Shown in pieces: positions 9,816 to 19,979 of a stretch of 27,499 nt of DNA. The notes beneath the pieces are model-generated. The model did no database searches, was not told the DNA's origin, and saw nothing but the letters and a program-made list of their open reading frames with translations. Where the stretch lies: the NCBI GenBank assembly GCA_033557685.1, contig JAWQRN010000651.1, forward strand, positions 1 to 27,499. Direction: 5' to 3'. A program made the position numbers and the translations under genes. How positions within the stretch are numbered: the stretch's first letter is position 1; each line of letters starts with the position of its first letter. Source of the stretch: Sperchopsis tessellata. Its lineage: Eukaryota; Arthropoda; Insecta; Coleoptera; Hydrophilidae.

Positions 9816-11639
9816 GAGAATCTGACATATTAAAAATTTATAATTAAATTTTTACAGTGATATTTTGTTTGCACAATTATTATTAAGTTGTATTTGGTTT
9901 TGATTTTTTAGAATTTGATTTTTTTACGTTTTTTACCAAAATAACACCATCTCCTACATTTTTACGAAGGCATAAATTATTTGGTGGTAATGACAGCACC
10001 GTGACCCCTCCAGTAAAATTTATATTTGCGACTGATCCTGGGTTAAAACGGGTAATTTAGAGAAACTGTTTTATGTTATAGCTGATTTTTTAGAAACTGT
10101 TTTTTTCCCCAACCAAACCACATCAGTTATTGATAAATTGGTAGAATAATAATCGTGTGATAGTAGCATCAATTGATCTGCATGCTACAGCGATTTAACC
10201 TATCGTTAACCTACTTAGTTAATAAAAATGTATTTAAAAATATCAGTTTACAAAATTAAGGTATGTATTGTCGGTTGTTCAAAAATTCCGTAAAATAACT
10301 TAAATAAGCATCCCTTTTACTTTCTTTATTAAAAAATAAACTTTGCCATAAAATAAATTAAACAAATTGCGTATACATGATTATATTTAAACTTGATAGA
10401 TTATAATTTTAATTTAAAATATCGAATTTTATTCTATGCGTCCAAATAAAATACGCCTACAGTTTAAATATTTAAAAGTGATACACGAATTGTGTTCTGT
10501 TAATCAGGCAGTCCAACAGTTTAAAAATAACCTAATTTAATCTTCTACTTACACTTATTCCAATTGGTTCCGTGTCATCGTGTGGCTTACATTTTTACTA
10601 TGAATTTCAACAAACATTACATATTGAGATTTATGTATAAGTTGTTATTTTATTTATTCAAAAGTAAAATATTTACTAAAATAATATTCTTTTGGGCTAT
10701 AATAATAGAATTTGGTTATCAAGACAGCAAAAGTTTGCTTTCCAAATATGCAGTGTCAGAATAGCGACAGCAAACAATATGAAGATATTCATATTCAAAA
10801 AGTGTATAAGAAGTCCCTAGATTAATTTACTTCCCGTTAAAAAAGTTTCAAGATTATTATCGTGTTTTCATAAAAACAATAAAAATATATTCATGCAAAT
10901 AAAATAATAAGTTTACGTCCACTGGGTACAATATTATAACGTTTACCACATTTTATATAGTCATAATGTCACATTATTTCCAGTTTTATCTTGACATAGA
11001 ACGCTAAGGTTGGAATGCTCACATAATGTCAAATGCTATCGACAACATGAATTTTATATGCGTGGAACCTGGTAATCCAGTTAAATACTTATCATTGGGT
11101 ATATCGTGACATATCATAGCTCTTATCCGCATGCACAGGGCGAATGCTGAGAATATGAAAGGTAAGTTAAAGACATTGCACGCAGCTACAAGTCTCACGT
11201 AACGTCGACTAAGCCCATGAACATGAACGCTATAATAATCTGTGTAACATGAGAGTCACGACTGAAATTTGACCGACCAACATGCTAAATATCCTCAACT
11301 ATAAAGTTTTAACATATTTTATATATAATGCTAAACATCTACGGGAATAATAAACATTTATTATGGACGTATATACAAGGTGTTTGGTAATATTAGAAGA
11401 TACTACTTGTATTACTTTATAAGGTACTCATTTATTTGATGCATTATATGAAAATAAATTATTGCACTTATTCTTTTTATCAAATAAATTATCTTTGTTA
11501 TATGTATTGAATTAAAAGGTGATATTATAATTTTAAGAATCTCAACAAAACATATAAGAAACTTAACTAATACATGTTACATGACAAAACTCACTACAAA
11601 ATATACCCAAACTCACACAATCCGATCACAAGCACGGCA
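9816..11639. other. Long AT-rich stretch without recognisable content
   Basis: The 66-codon + frame at 10564-10764 is Lys/Ile/Phe-rich, as expected of AT-rich noise. No repeat, RNA gene or transposon motif was identified. Confidence 0.4.
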
Positions 11640-11820
11640 AGCAAGATAATCGATCATCGATTTTTACATTGGCCAATAATCGAGTAATTGAAAGAACTCG
11701 ATAATCGATTTCGAATAGTCGACAGTCAACGATTATTTGTCGGCCGATTAATCAATTTCGATTAGACGATGGCCGACAAATCGAAATCGATTTGTTGACC
11801 GTCGACTAGTCGAAATCTAC
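11640..11820. repeat. CGATTA-rich foldback repeat
   Basis: The block is packed with tcga and attaatcg words. Its core is an inverted repeat: gatttcgaatagtcgacagt at 11707 pairs with the reverse complement of the stretch ending at 11817 (gatttcgactagtcgacggt), with further pairing through ttgtcggcc. It probably belongs to the same element as the similar block at 12895-13125. Confidence 0.65.
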
Positions 11821-12519
11821 TAGTTAATTGTCCCCTATTTGACAACGATTATTTAGATCTTTAGAATAGAGAATTATCAGGTAGTTTAATAATCGATAGT
11901 TCCACTGCTATATTTAACTTTGGGTTATTTATAAATGTTTATTTAATTTAACGTGAAGTAAGTATACCCGCAAGTATGAAAGTTTCTATAACAGATGAAT
12001 AATTTAGCAAAACAATAATAAATAGTAGAATATTCTATTTATAATAAGGAAGCTGTATCTTTCGGTATATTCTTCTAAGTTACCATTTAAACTAAATATA
12101 ATTGAATCTTTTCAAATTAAAATTCTAATATTAAAACTTAAATATATCTAAAATTATACAGTTTAAAGATATAGTCGTTTTAAGATATCTATTAGTAAAT
12201 AGCAGGGGGTGGATTTAGCAATTGATTTTTTATTTGTATATTTGTTAATTTTTGAAATGGATCTTTCTCATCATTGAATTTTCAGTCAATATTCTACAAT
12301 CACAAATATGCACGTTACACCATATACTTATATCCAATCAGTGGAACGCCCCTCGATGTTTCTGAATAAGTATTTAGCAAACTTAAAAAACCAAAATATA
12401 CTGCGATCTGAATTCTGTGAAGCCCATACAGTAGGTGAAGTGATTCCAAATTCAAGTAGGGGATTCCTTTAAGTATTATGTCATCCATATATATACAGAA
12501 CACATAATATCAATTTTAA
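11821..12519. other. AT-rich DNA between palindromic blocks
   Basis: No gene seen. A 62-codon minus frame (12315-12503) begins CIYMDDII, which superficially recalls an RT box, but nothing after it fits any RT family. Confidence 0.35.
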
Positions 12520-12709
12520 AGATTGTATAAAAGAAAACGACAAGAGTTCAGTATGATCATATTACTTATACACAGACCAAAAATGTTAGGGAAAACCACA
12601 GCAATATTTAAAAATTATTAGTGACGGTTGTTGACCCGTCAACATTTTTGGTCTGTGCATAAGTAATATAATCATACTGAAATCTGGTCGTTTTCATATA
12701 TAACCATCT
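12520..12709. mobile_element. Hairpin MITE, about 190 bp, about 65-bp arms
   Basis: The left arm contains aaaacgacaagagttcagta at 12534, then tgatcatattacttatacac, then agaccaaaaatgtt. The right arm, read on the minus strand from about 12694, gives aaaacgaccagatttcagta, then tgattatattacttatgcac, then agaccaaaaatgtt. Arms differ at only a few positions, making this the best-preserved repeat in the window. The spacer is AT-rich with no ORF. It sits between two CGATTA clusters and may be nested in that element. No target-site duplication was resolved. Confidence 0.85.
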
Positions 12710-12894
12710 AAGAAAAAACATGTATTAAAACGAAAATAATTAGAAGTTGCCTTAATTTCAAAAGTGTTCTTTCAGGTGTAGGATGTGTAACAGATAATGA
12801 CTAAATTACAAATTACTGAAAATCACACTTTTTACCAGCCGGGAGTCAGAATTCGAATAATAAAATGTCGGTATTTATTAAGTTTTCTAATCAA
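12710..12894. other. AT-rich spacer
   Basis: No feature seen. Confidence 0.3.
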
Positions 12895-13125
12895 TTAAAA
12901 CTTAATAATCGACTAATCTATTATAAAATATGTAATGGACTATTACATTGATAATTGACTAATCCATTATTTCTGACATTATTAGATGAATAATCGATTA
13001 ATCGTCTAGTCAAAAATCGACTAACAGAAAAAAACTATTCGAAAATCGACCGATCTAAATCGGTCTAGTTGAAAATCGTATATCAATTTTCGCTAATCGA
13101 CTAGCAATAGTCGACAGCATTATTC
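12895..13125. repeat. CGATTA-rich palindromic cluster
   Basis: Repeated words aatcgactaat, gattaatcg and tcgactag occur throughout, with a perfect local palindrome gaccgat-ctaa-atcggtc at 13048-13065. The composition matches the block at 11640-11820. The right boundary is near cagtgcccat (about 13125). The two blocks could be the ends of one roughly 1.5 kb non-autonomous element. Confidence 0.55.
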
Positions 13126-14002
13126 AGTGCCCATATTTAAAAAAAGATAATCTCGTTGTTCAATATTTTATAATTTTGTTAAAACAAATAAATAAGTTGC
13201 AAATTCGTCAGATATTACTGAAACATTTCTGCATTGTAAAATTGAAAACTTGTGTGTATATATAAATGATAATAGTGGTTAAGAATTGTTTTTGCATTTT
13301 TATTAAATTAGATCCTAGTTGGTATTACATATGTCCGTAATATTCTACAAGTTTTCATTATAAACATGGAAAACTTGTAAAGCTGAGTGTTATAAGAAAA
13401 GAGGTTAATATTACATTCGAAGCCAATTCTAAAGCGTCAGACACATTCCAACCAAACACAACCAGTAGATATCTCTGTTTCTGTCGATTTCCAAGACATT
13501 TGAGTAGGTTCCCAGATCTTAGCAATGTAATTTGCTCACAATTTCATGATTGAGTTCAAAGGAATTTAACAAGATACGAGCTGTCTACAGTCGTCTACCT
13601 ATAAAATGACTCAAATTATGTTAGACAAACATCTTTGTAAAGATCGAAAATCTGACTATTCTCTTTATGGAATTATAATATTAGCTGAGAGAAATAATGT
13701 ATGTTGTCTTTCTATACCTTTTTTAGCTGTGCAAAATTTAGAAATATGCCGATTAGCTGCATTTTTCTTAAGAAAATACGTTGGACCCTGGAAATCTATT
13801 AGAAAACTAGGGGAGAATGATATCGATATTAACAAAAAAAAAACGATTTCTCTCAAAACTATCATTTGGTTAAAGCAATCACTTTCGTTGTCTTCTTATT
13901 TTTGGTGGTACACAATTTCATAAATCACAGTATTTGAAAACTGCAGATAGATTTGATATTACTTTCTATTGCTTACCAAGTAATACACACAGTAAGTGCA
14001 AC
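13126..14002. other. Spacer with an unassigned 105-codon frame
   Basis: The + frame 13606-13923 starts at an ATG (MTQIMLDKHLCKDRKSDYSL...) and ends before copy B of repeat family 1. It has no motif that I recognise, and an antisense 66-codon frame overlaps it. It could be a degraded transposon frame or chance; I see no splice or promoter evidence for a host gene. Confidence 0.2.
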
Positions 14003-14497
14003 CTCAAACCACAACGACTCATTCAAAACAAAACAGCGTTTCGGACGAATACTTTAAAACATATGGGATTCGATTAGGATGCAATTTCAGAAGTAACATT
14101 TGAACATATTAGTATTACAGATAAATATTCTAATGAACACATTGAGCAGAAATACATGGTTCTGATCATAAGGTAGTACGTGAGCCTTTGCCTCTTTCAA
14201 AAATAATTTTCTTTCAAAGATAAAAATCCTGTGATATCTAGTCCATAAATACAGAAAACAAGCGATTACATTTACCAGGTGATAGCACATATACAGATTC
14301 ACATGTAAGCCTACGTAATGAATCTACTACAGAGTTTATTTCTAAGTCTGATGAAAGTGATGGTTCTGTACATATAATAAAGTGAGGCAAAAAATCCAGA
14401 CAGCCAGCATTACATAGCAGGGCATAAATTGTTAAGAACGACATTTTTAACCGCCCTCCTAAACGCATCATCCTGAAAAACGCATCAGAGGAAAATG
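14003..14497 (+). repeat. Dispersed repeat family 1, copy B
   Basis: Partner of 1653-2092, same orientation, about 12 kb away. This copy keeps slightly longer + frames around the acidic motif (NESTTEFISKSDESDG) and a following PPKRIILKNASEENVLR. The minus-strand frames at 14087-14302 and 14238-14519 are shadows. It diverges from copy A by many substitutions and indels, so both are old. Confidence 0.65.
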
Positions 14498-16744
14498 TTT
14501 TGCGTTGAGTTAGTTTCAAACTTTAATTTTTATTTAATAAACAGATTTACAAAAATTGCATTTGTATTATTAGTATTATAGTTCACAAAATGGAGAAATT
14601 TCCATAAGAATTTTTATGGGCATATTGCCAACACATTATTTTATAATGAATAACTAAATTTGCTGGAATGTTACGCCTTGGAAATTTATCCATCGTATGC
14701 CTTCCTTAAAAGTGTTGCTTTATGTTCGAGAAAAGAAATAAAGTACCTTAGACTGGCATATTGGCTGACAGTACCTTATGCGAAGTTACTTTCATGTTCA
14801 GTATATTTGTGTTACATAACTACCCTACATCTTCTCGAACATTTGTGATATCATTGCATTTACGTTTAACTACTTTATTTTTAATATGCCACCATAAAAT
14901 AAAGTCCCCCGAAATTAAATTTGAAATCTGTGGTAGTAGCAGTAGCTTAAATATCGGGTGTGCGGTGCGGTGCGACTGCACAGGGCGCTATTCTGGGTAC
15001 TTAAAATTTACCAATTATGCAAACAGCAAGTTAAATACAATAGTACAGGCTTATTATGTGTTGGTGTGCTGTCGCCATGTATTACTAACTTTTGTCAATG
15101 TCTCCTCAAAAACATTTTCTTCCTAAAATTCCGTACTTCACGTTGAAGCCAAAATATATTTGACGATCGGATGTTATTCTAAAAGGGCAATAAGCTGTCA
15201 ACTATTGCATTGCTGAATGCTTACAGTTCACCAGAATATAATATTTTAATTAGATTTCTTAAGTTTACTTGATGGAAGTAGAGAGTTTGTCTGTTACACT
15301 CAGAATTTTTTTTTGTTCTTTTCTTAACTGACCCATATGTTATTAAATTGTTAGTTGTGCATATTGATACTTCTAGTTGTCTCTCTTCTTAGAGTTTTTG
15401 AAAATAGGTTTGAATAGCAACTGAACACACGAAATTTTTAATATTGGAAAGATATAACACAATGCAAAATTCTAGTTCTTAATATTCTCTCGCTCAACCT
15501 TCAATTACGCGCCTCAAAATATAACAAACCGCCATTATAAGAAACATAATAATTTAAAATTAACTGTTCTCAAAAAATATTTTTACAGAGAAAACAATCA
15601 AAATTTAAAAAAAAATAAAGAATATATAAGAAGAAGAATATATTGTTCTAAAAATTAAAAAAACAAAGAAAAATTTCAGAAAATGGCAACTCGTTACTAT
15701 CCTCGTTATCGTCATTGCTATTGCCCTCCAGATAAGGAATGACAATAACTGAAAGTTCTTTGCATACCGATCTGTTGCATGCATATAATGAAATAATTGC
15801 CGCCATATTTTTCTTCCACGACAAAATCACCATATTTTTGCTGATGTACTTCCACGTGCTGTACTGCTCAAACTCTTATGTTTGCCTAGAAAAAGTTATC
15901 TGAAGATATGGTCTTTAATTCAGCTCTTTCTGAAATACGTGGCTTCTCATCAAAGACATTGATTAATTTTATACAATTATTCTTGTTAATTTTTGACCAC
16001 TAATGTTGCGTCTTGTATTATGCAGCATTTTGAAAGTGGGACACTATCTTCTTTTGGATACGAAGTGTGTGCTGAACATTTTATCTACAGCGATGCCAAT
16101 ATCACCTTTATAGAAATTGTAGTTCATGATAATAGATCTCTCTTATTGATTTCATAATTTATTGTAAAATTGTCTACTTTTTTGGATAAACTTTACGTTG
16201 GTTATTTCCCTGTGGAATCGAAAGATGAACGAACTAACTGACCACCGGCATTTATAAGGCAACTACCCTGGCAACACTTATCTTTTATTTCATTTCTGAG
16301 TAGTTTCAACTATTGTTAAATTATACTATAAAATATTTGCACATAAATTGTTCTCATTGTCACATATCCATTTTTTATTTAACCTTGCCATGGCTGAAGC
16401 AATGTGGTTGTATTAGTTTGTGTATTTCAGATTTGTATTAAATTTCTGGTTATTGAAGCAATATACTTTCGAATAGGTAAGAGGTATCCATGGTCCATAA
16501 CACAAAACTCAATCTACACTGCGCAGATATTTTAGGAATGTAGCGAATAAAGCTATATCTTCTTCTATCACGATCGATATTTCTTCAAGTGCTACCAATT
16601 CAACCCAACAATAGCTGTATCTGCAGTTGACTATTAAACGGCCACGTATATGATATAATAAAATTTTTGTTAGTTTCCTTTTCTGTATTGGCTACTATTT
16701 TTGTCCTAGAGCAGCAAGCAAAAATAGAAACTAGAGGCCTAATT
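14498..16744. other. Long stretch with only unassigned short frames
   Basis: Three overlapping + frames (14660-14848, 14761-15126, 14958-15146) and a minus frame (15648-15833, ending in the acidic run GNSNDDNEDSNELPF) are open, but none matches a family I know. A GC-rich patch at 14956-14995 holds three tandem GTGCG units (14960-14974). No RNA gene or repeat pair was found. Confidence 0.3.
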
Positions 16745-17290
16745 ATGTTTCAACGAATAGGGAAGGTCATCAGATTTGTCTCTGTGGGATTAAGGCGCCT
16801 TCAGAGTTGGTGGGTAATGAAATCGTGGATGGTTTAGTGAAGCAAAGCATTATAGATGGGACCACGGTGGAATTACCACTGTTAATTTCCGAAGTTACAT
16901 CCGCCCATAAAGTAAAATACCGCAAGCATTGGCAGGATAATTGGTATTTATCCAATTCCAACCACCAAACTCAATATTACAGGATTCATCCCTCATTTTT
17001 GGATAAATCTTGGCACACTAACTATAAAATATGTAGAAATTATTATTCCACCCTCGCAAGAGTTAAATTTGGTCATGGGAGATATCCCGCGCACTTGGCA
17101 AGAATTAACTTGTTTGACTCTCCATCTTGTGAATGTTGTTGTGAATATTCCGATCTAAATCATATATTTTTTTGCTTGCCCTAGGCACAGTGTCAGTTCC
17201 AGTATATTATATAACAGATTATTAAAGGAAGGAGTTCAGTTCTCTACAGATATACACGATTGCTACAGACTAACAAAAATAGTATCTTTG
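16745..17290 (+). pseudogene. Jockey/I-like LINE 3' end: RNase H tail and zinc knuckle
   Basis: The segment starts with QRIGKVIRF (about 16750), shifts frame, then gives GNEIVDGLVKQSI (from about 16807). This equals the RNase H block GIxGNExADxLAKxAI with the last catalytic Asp. It continues with WQDNW, YYRIHPSFLDKSWHTNYK, RVKFGHGRYPAHLARIN and SPSCECCCEYSDLNHIFFC. The last has the CxxC...HxxxxC spacing of the C-terminal zinc knuckle of Jockey/I-type ORF2. A stop at 17182 is bypassed by a one-base shift, after which RHSVSSSILYNRLLKEGV continues the family tail. RNase H would remove RNA from the cDNA hybrid. The upstream RT is missing, so the copy is 5'-truncated. Confidence 0.82.
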
Positions 17291-17818
17291 ACTTGATAAT
17301 GCAATTTAAAAGCAGCGCATATAAATTTTACCCAAAAACTAGAGATCTACCTTCCTAAAAACTAACCTTTGTCTGTCCTCCTGTTTTTCGTGGCTTATAT
17401 ATTGTTTGTTTCAATTAAGTTGTCATGATGGGCCCCTTGACGTGAACTATGTGTCCTTGTTATTTTCCTTCGAATGTCTAGTCAATCGTGGTTTCTTTAC
17501 AATGAAATTTAAATATATAAGAGGTATATGGGCTTCGATTCCGCAACCAATATAAAATAAAAAAAGAGGTTTAATTATCCTATAAACGCTGAGAATTCAG
17601 TTTTTATGGTGTTTGTTTTTGTAGCTCATGGCCGTTCCTAGTTTGCATATCCACCAGTATTTTGAATAATGTCGACAGGAAAAGGTAATTATTTCACCGG
17701 CAGAATCTTGTGCACATGAGTTTTGAACAGGAATATTTTTGGAAATTCGCTTTGTTTAGTTATAATTTTACTTACAATGGAAGTTCGTTTCATTTAGTTT
17801 TTTATTGTTAGCTACCAA
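17291..17818. other. Spacer, probable LINE 3' UTR then AT-rich DNA
   Basis: No gene seen. The first part probably includes the 3' UTR of the LINE ending near 17290. No clear poly(A) end. Confidence 0.3.
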
Positions 17819-17965
17819 CTATTCTTCTGTAGGTTCATTTCTCTGATCGGCAACTACATGGAGCAGTTCTTGATCTGTATCATTTAGTTCTTCATTAGAC
17901 TCACTATTGTGATCACTTTTCTTCATAGCCTCATTTTTTTGTGTATATGATTCTCTTTCATCTTC
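17819..17965 (-). other. Short acidic open frame, unassigned
   Basis: A 48-codon minus-strand frame reads EDERESYTQKNEAMKK, then SDHNSESNEELNDTDQELLH, then VVADQRNEPTEE and a TAG. Its strongly acidic, Asn/Ser-rich composition stands out from the Lys/Ile/Phe/Tyr noise elsewhere. Reading past the TAG gives 16 more sense codons up to cattgtaagtaaaa, which would be a good 5' splice donor. It could be a decayed exon or the acidic N-terminus of a DNA transposase. No known domain. Confidence 0.25.
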
Positions 17966-18304
17966 TTATATTAAGCGATCCCTAAAAATACAGTACTCTC
18001 GAAATTGTGTTTATTAATTTTAAGAATATATTAAGTGGTATTACTTCGAAATTTCTGTATATTTGTTCTCAACACATATATTTTTATGAGGTTATTTTAT
18101 AACACTCTAAAAATTAACCATATTATATTATACAAAGTCAAATTTTTGGCCTAAAGGGAAAATAAAATTCGATTAAGGTATTTCAAAATAGGTGAGATCT
18201 AGAAATCAAAAACATTAAATTATATATTATAAATGCTTTCTTTTAGTGTTTTAGGTAAACAAATTATAACATATATATTCCATATATTAATTTTTATAAT
18301 TATT
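17966..18304. other. AT-rich spacer
   Basis: Very AT-rich, with nothing recognised. Confidence 0.35.
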
Positions 18305-18480
18305 TGATGCTGGAGTCTGGTATAGTCGAGAGTAGCCTGGAATACTGCTAGATTATATACGCAGTCCAGTTGTAGTTTTACGTCAGTGCGATACCTGCTT
18401 GAATCGGCGGGAGTGCTCTCGGCAGTTCGGACAAGTCTACCGGCGAAAAATATTCGAACGATTAATATACCTGCCAGAAA
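18305..18480 (+). promoter_or_regulatory. Candidate TATA plus initiator promoter, possible solo LTR
   Basis: A GC-richer island in very AT-rich DNA. It contains tatata at 18354-18359 and tcagt at 18383-18387, with the A at 18385, 31 bases after the start of the TATA box. This is the normal spacing for an arthropod TATA box and TCAGT initiator. Downstream come several CG-containing words (atcggcggga, ctctcggcag, accggcgaa). There is no ORF. The arrangement is common in LTRs of insect Gypsy-type elements and in host promoters. No TG...CA ends, primer-binding site or second copy was identified. Confidence 0.35.
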
Positions 18481-19149
18481 TACAGTTGTATAATGTATAA
18501 TTGTGGTAATATAAACTACAAACTTTTAATATGTACAATTTAATTTGTTGAATTATTGTTTGTGAACCCTTGAAAACATTACATTACATATGCAGTTTAA
18601 GAACTGCTGCAAAACGCGAATAATTTCATTCCACAAAAACGGTGGCCTCTATATATTTGAAAATAACATAATATAAAAGCGAGAATTTTCAACACTTTCC
18701 CTTACGTCGTAGCGCTTTTTAAAAAGAGCCCTTCAAAGTGTCGCTTTACAAACTCAGTCTTTAATTTCGTAAGGTGTAAACTCCTTACAAGGGGATTCAT
18801 TTAATGGCATTGCACAGGTTTTATCTAGTACCATAAAATATCCCCTTAGGAATAAAATAAATTTCTTATGCTACACAAAGAAAACGAGATACTTAAATCC
18901 TCCCTAGTAAAGTTTTTTGCTTTTTGATAATTTTTCGCAACATTTTGGATAGTTAGGGTGGGAGCTTTTATTTTATCCGAACATAAGATCAAGGGGAAAA
19001 TTTGGTTAGAACAGACACTGGGCGGTAATTCAGACAGACTTTAGAATATTAGGGAAATATATTAAGCCCAACAGATTTTCACCCTTCTCCATCATAAATC
19101 TCAAAATCCATAATTCCAACCTCCCAATCTTGACTACATGACTCTACTC
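18481..19149. other. AT-rich spacer
   Basis: No gene recognised. Its left part could be the 3' half of a solo LTR, but no LTR boundary is seen. Confidence 0.3.
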
Positions 19150-19400
19150 CCTGGGGAGACAAAGTTAAAAAGAATTTTTAGCCGCACTTATGCATCCCAT
19201 TCCGATTAATTGCATTGCAGACCCCTTCCCCTATGAAAGGAACACGAGGAAATCATCCCCCCACGCCCACATAGATCCACACAGCGCACATCAAAAGTGC
19301 TGGCCTGATGATGGCAGAGATTTAGTAGAATTAGCGGTGCAAACATTTCGAGAACCCTCGACAAATGCCTTCGAGAAGGTAGATTCTCTCAAATCAATAT
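19150..19400 (+). mobile_element. Block resembling a retroelement 3' end
   Basis: This is a C-rich run (cccacgcccacatagatcca and neighbours, to about 19290). It is followed by cctgatgatggcaga (19304-19318) and, 20-odd bases on, gtgcaaacatttcg (about 19337-19350). The order of a C-rich tract, a TGAAGATGGC-like block and a GCxGAAACxTxG-like block recalls the 3' ends of many invertebrate Penelope-like and LINE elements. A 125-codon + frame (19190-19567) spans it but looks incidental: its second half is hydrophobic AT-rich noise. Low-confidence assignment from pattern memory. Confidence 0.28.
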
Positions 19401-19979
19401 TAGACAGGGCAGGCAAACACTTCTCTATTTTTTTAAATGCTTTGGCTTTTTTAACAAGTTTATTTTATTTATTAAGGATTACTGTAATCTTCCTTCTTTT
19501 CGTCGCCTGTAAAAAAATGCCATCAAGCACTCAAGGATTCAGATTTTTGCATTTTTTATTTGTGTAGTTATTTTATACTTCTTTATTTACCATTTGTTAA
19601 ATTAAAAGAAGAAAAAAGATTTATTTTCTCGTTAAATTTGTTTACCTTTCATCTACAGAAGATGCTCACATACCTGAAATAAGAAAAGTGTTTAAATTAA
19701 AATAAGTACATAATATCGAGTTTTGTATTTTAAAAATTACGCAGCCTCTATTTCATAAAAAAACCTACAATACAGATAATACATTTCATTTTAATGTATT
19801 TATTTATTTGTTAAATGTTATTGGCATTAAGTAAATATATGTCCAAGCAAAGCATATCAAAATTTGTGGATTACATACATACATTACTTAAAACTATTAA
19901 AAATGCTGATTGTTCTGGATTGTTGATGATACATTTCGTTAAAATAATAACTTTTTTTTTGGCAGATAATTATAGTTAA
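19401..19979. other. AT-rich spacer
   Basis: No feature beyond the end of the incidental frame at 19567. Confidence 0.35.

Noticed and set aside
10564..10764. 66-codon + frame with hydrophobic stretch
   Set aside because: Composition is what AT-rich random sequence gives; no motif.
12315..12503. Minus frame starting CIYMDDII, like an RT YxDD box
   Set aside because: None of the flanking RT motifs is present in any frame; the four-residue match is likely chance.
14660..15146. Three overlapping + frames (62-121 codons)
   Set aside because: They overlap in different frames, none matches a family, and no joining of them gives a recognisable protein.
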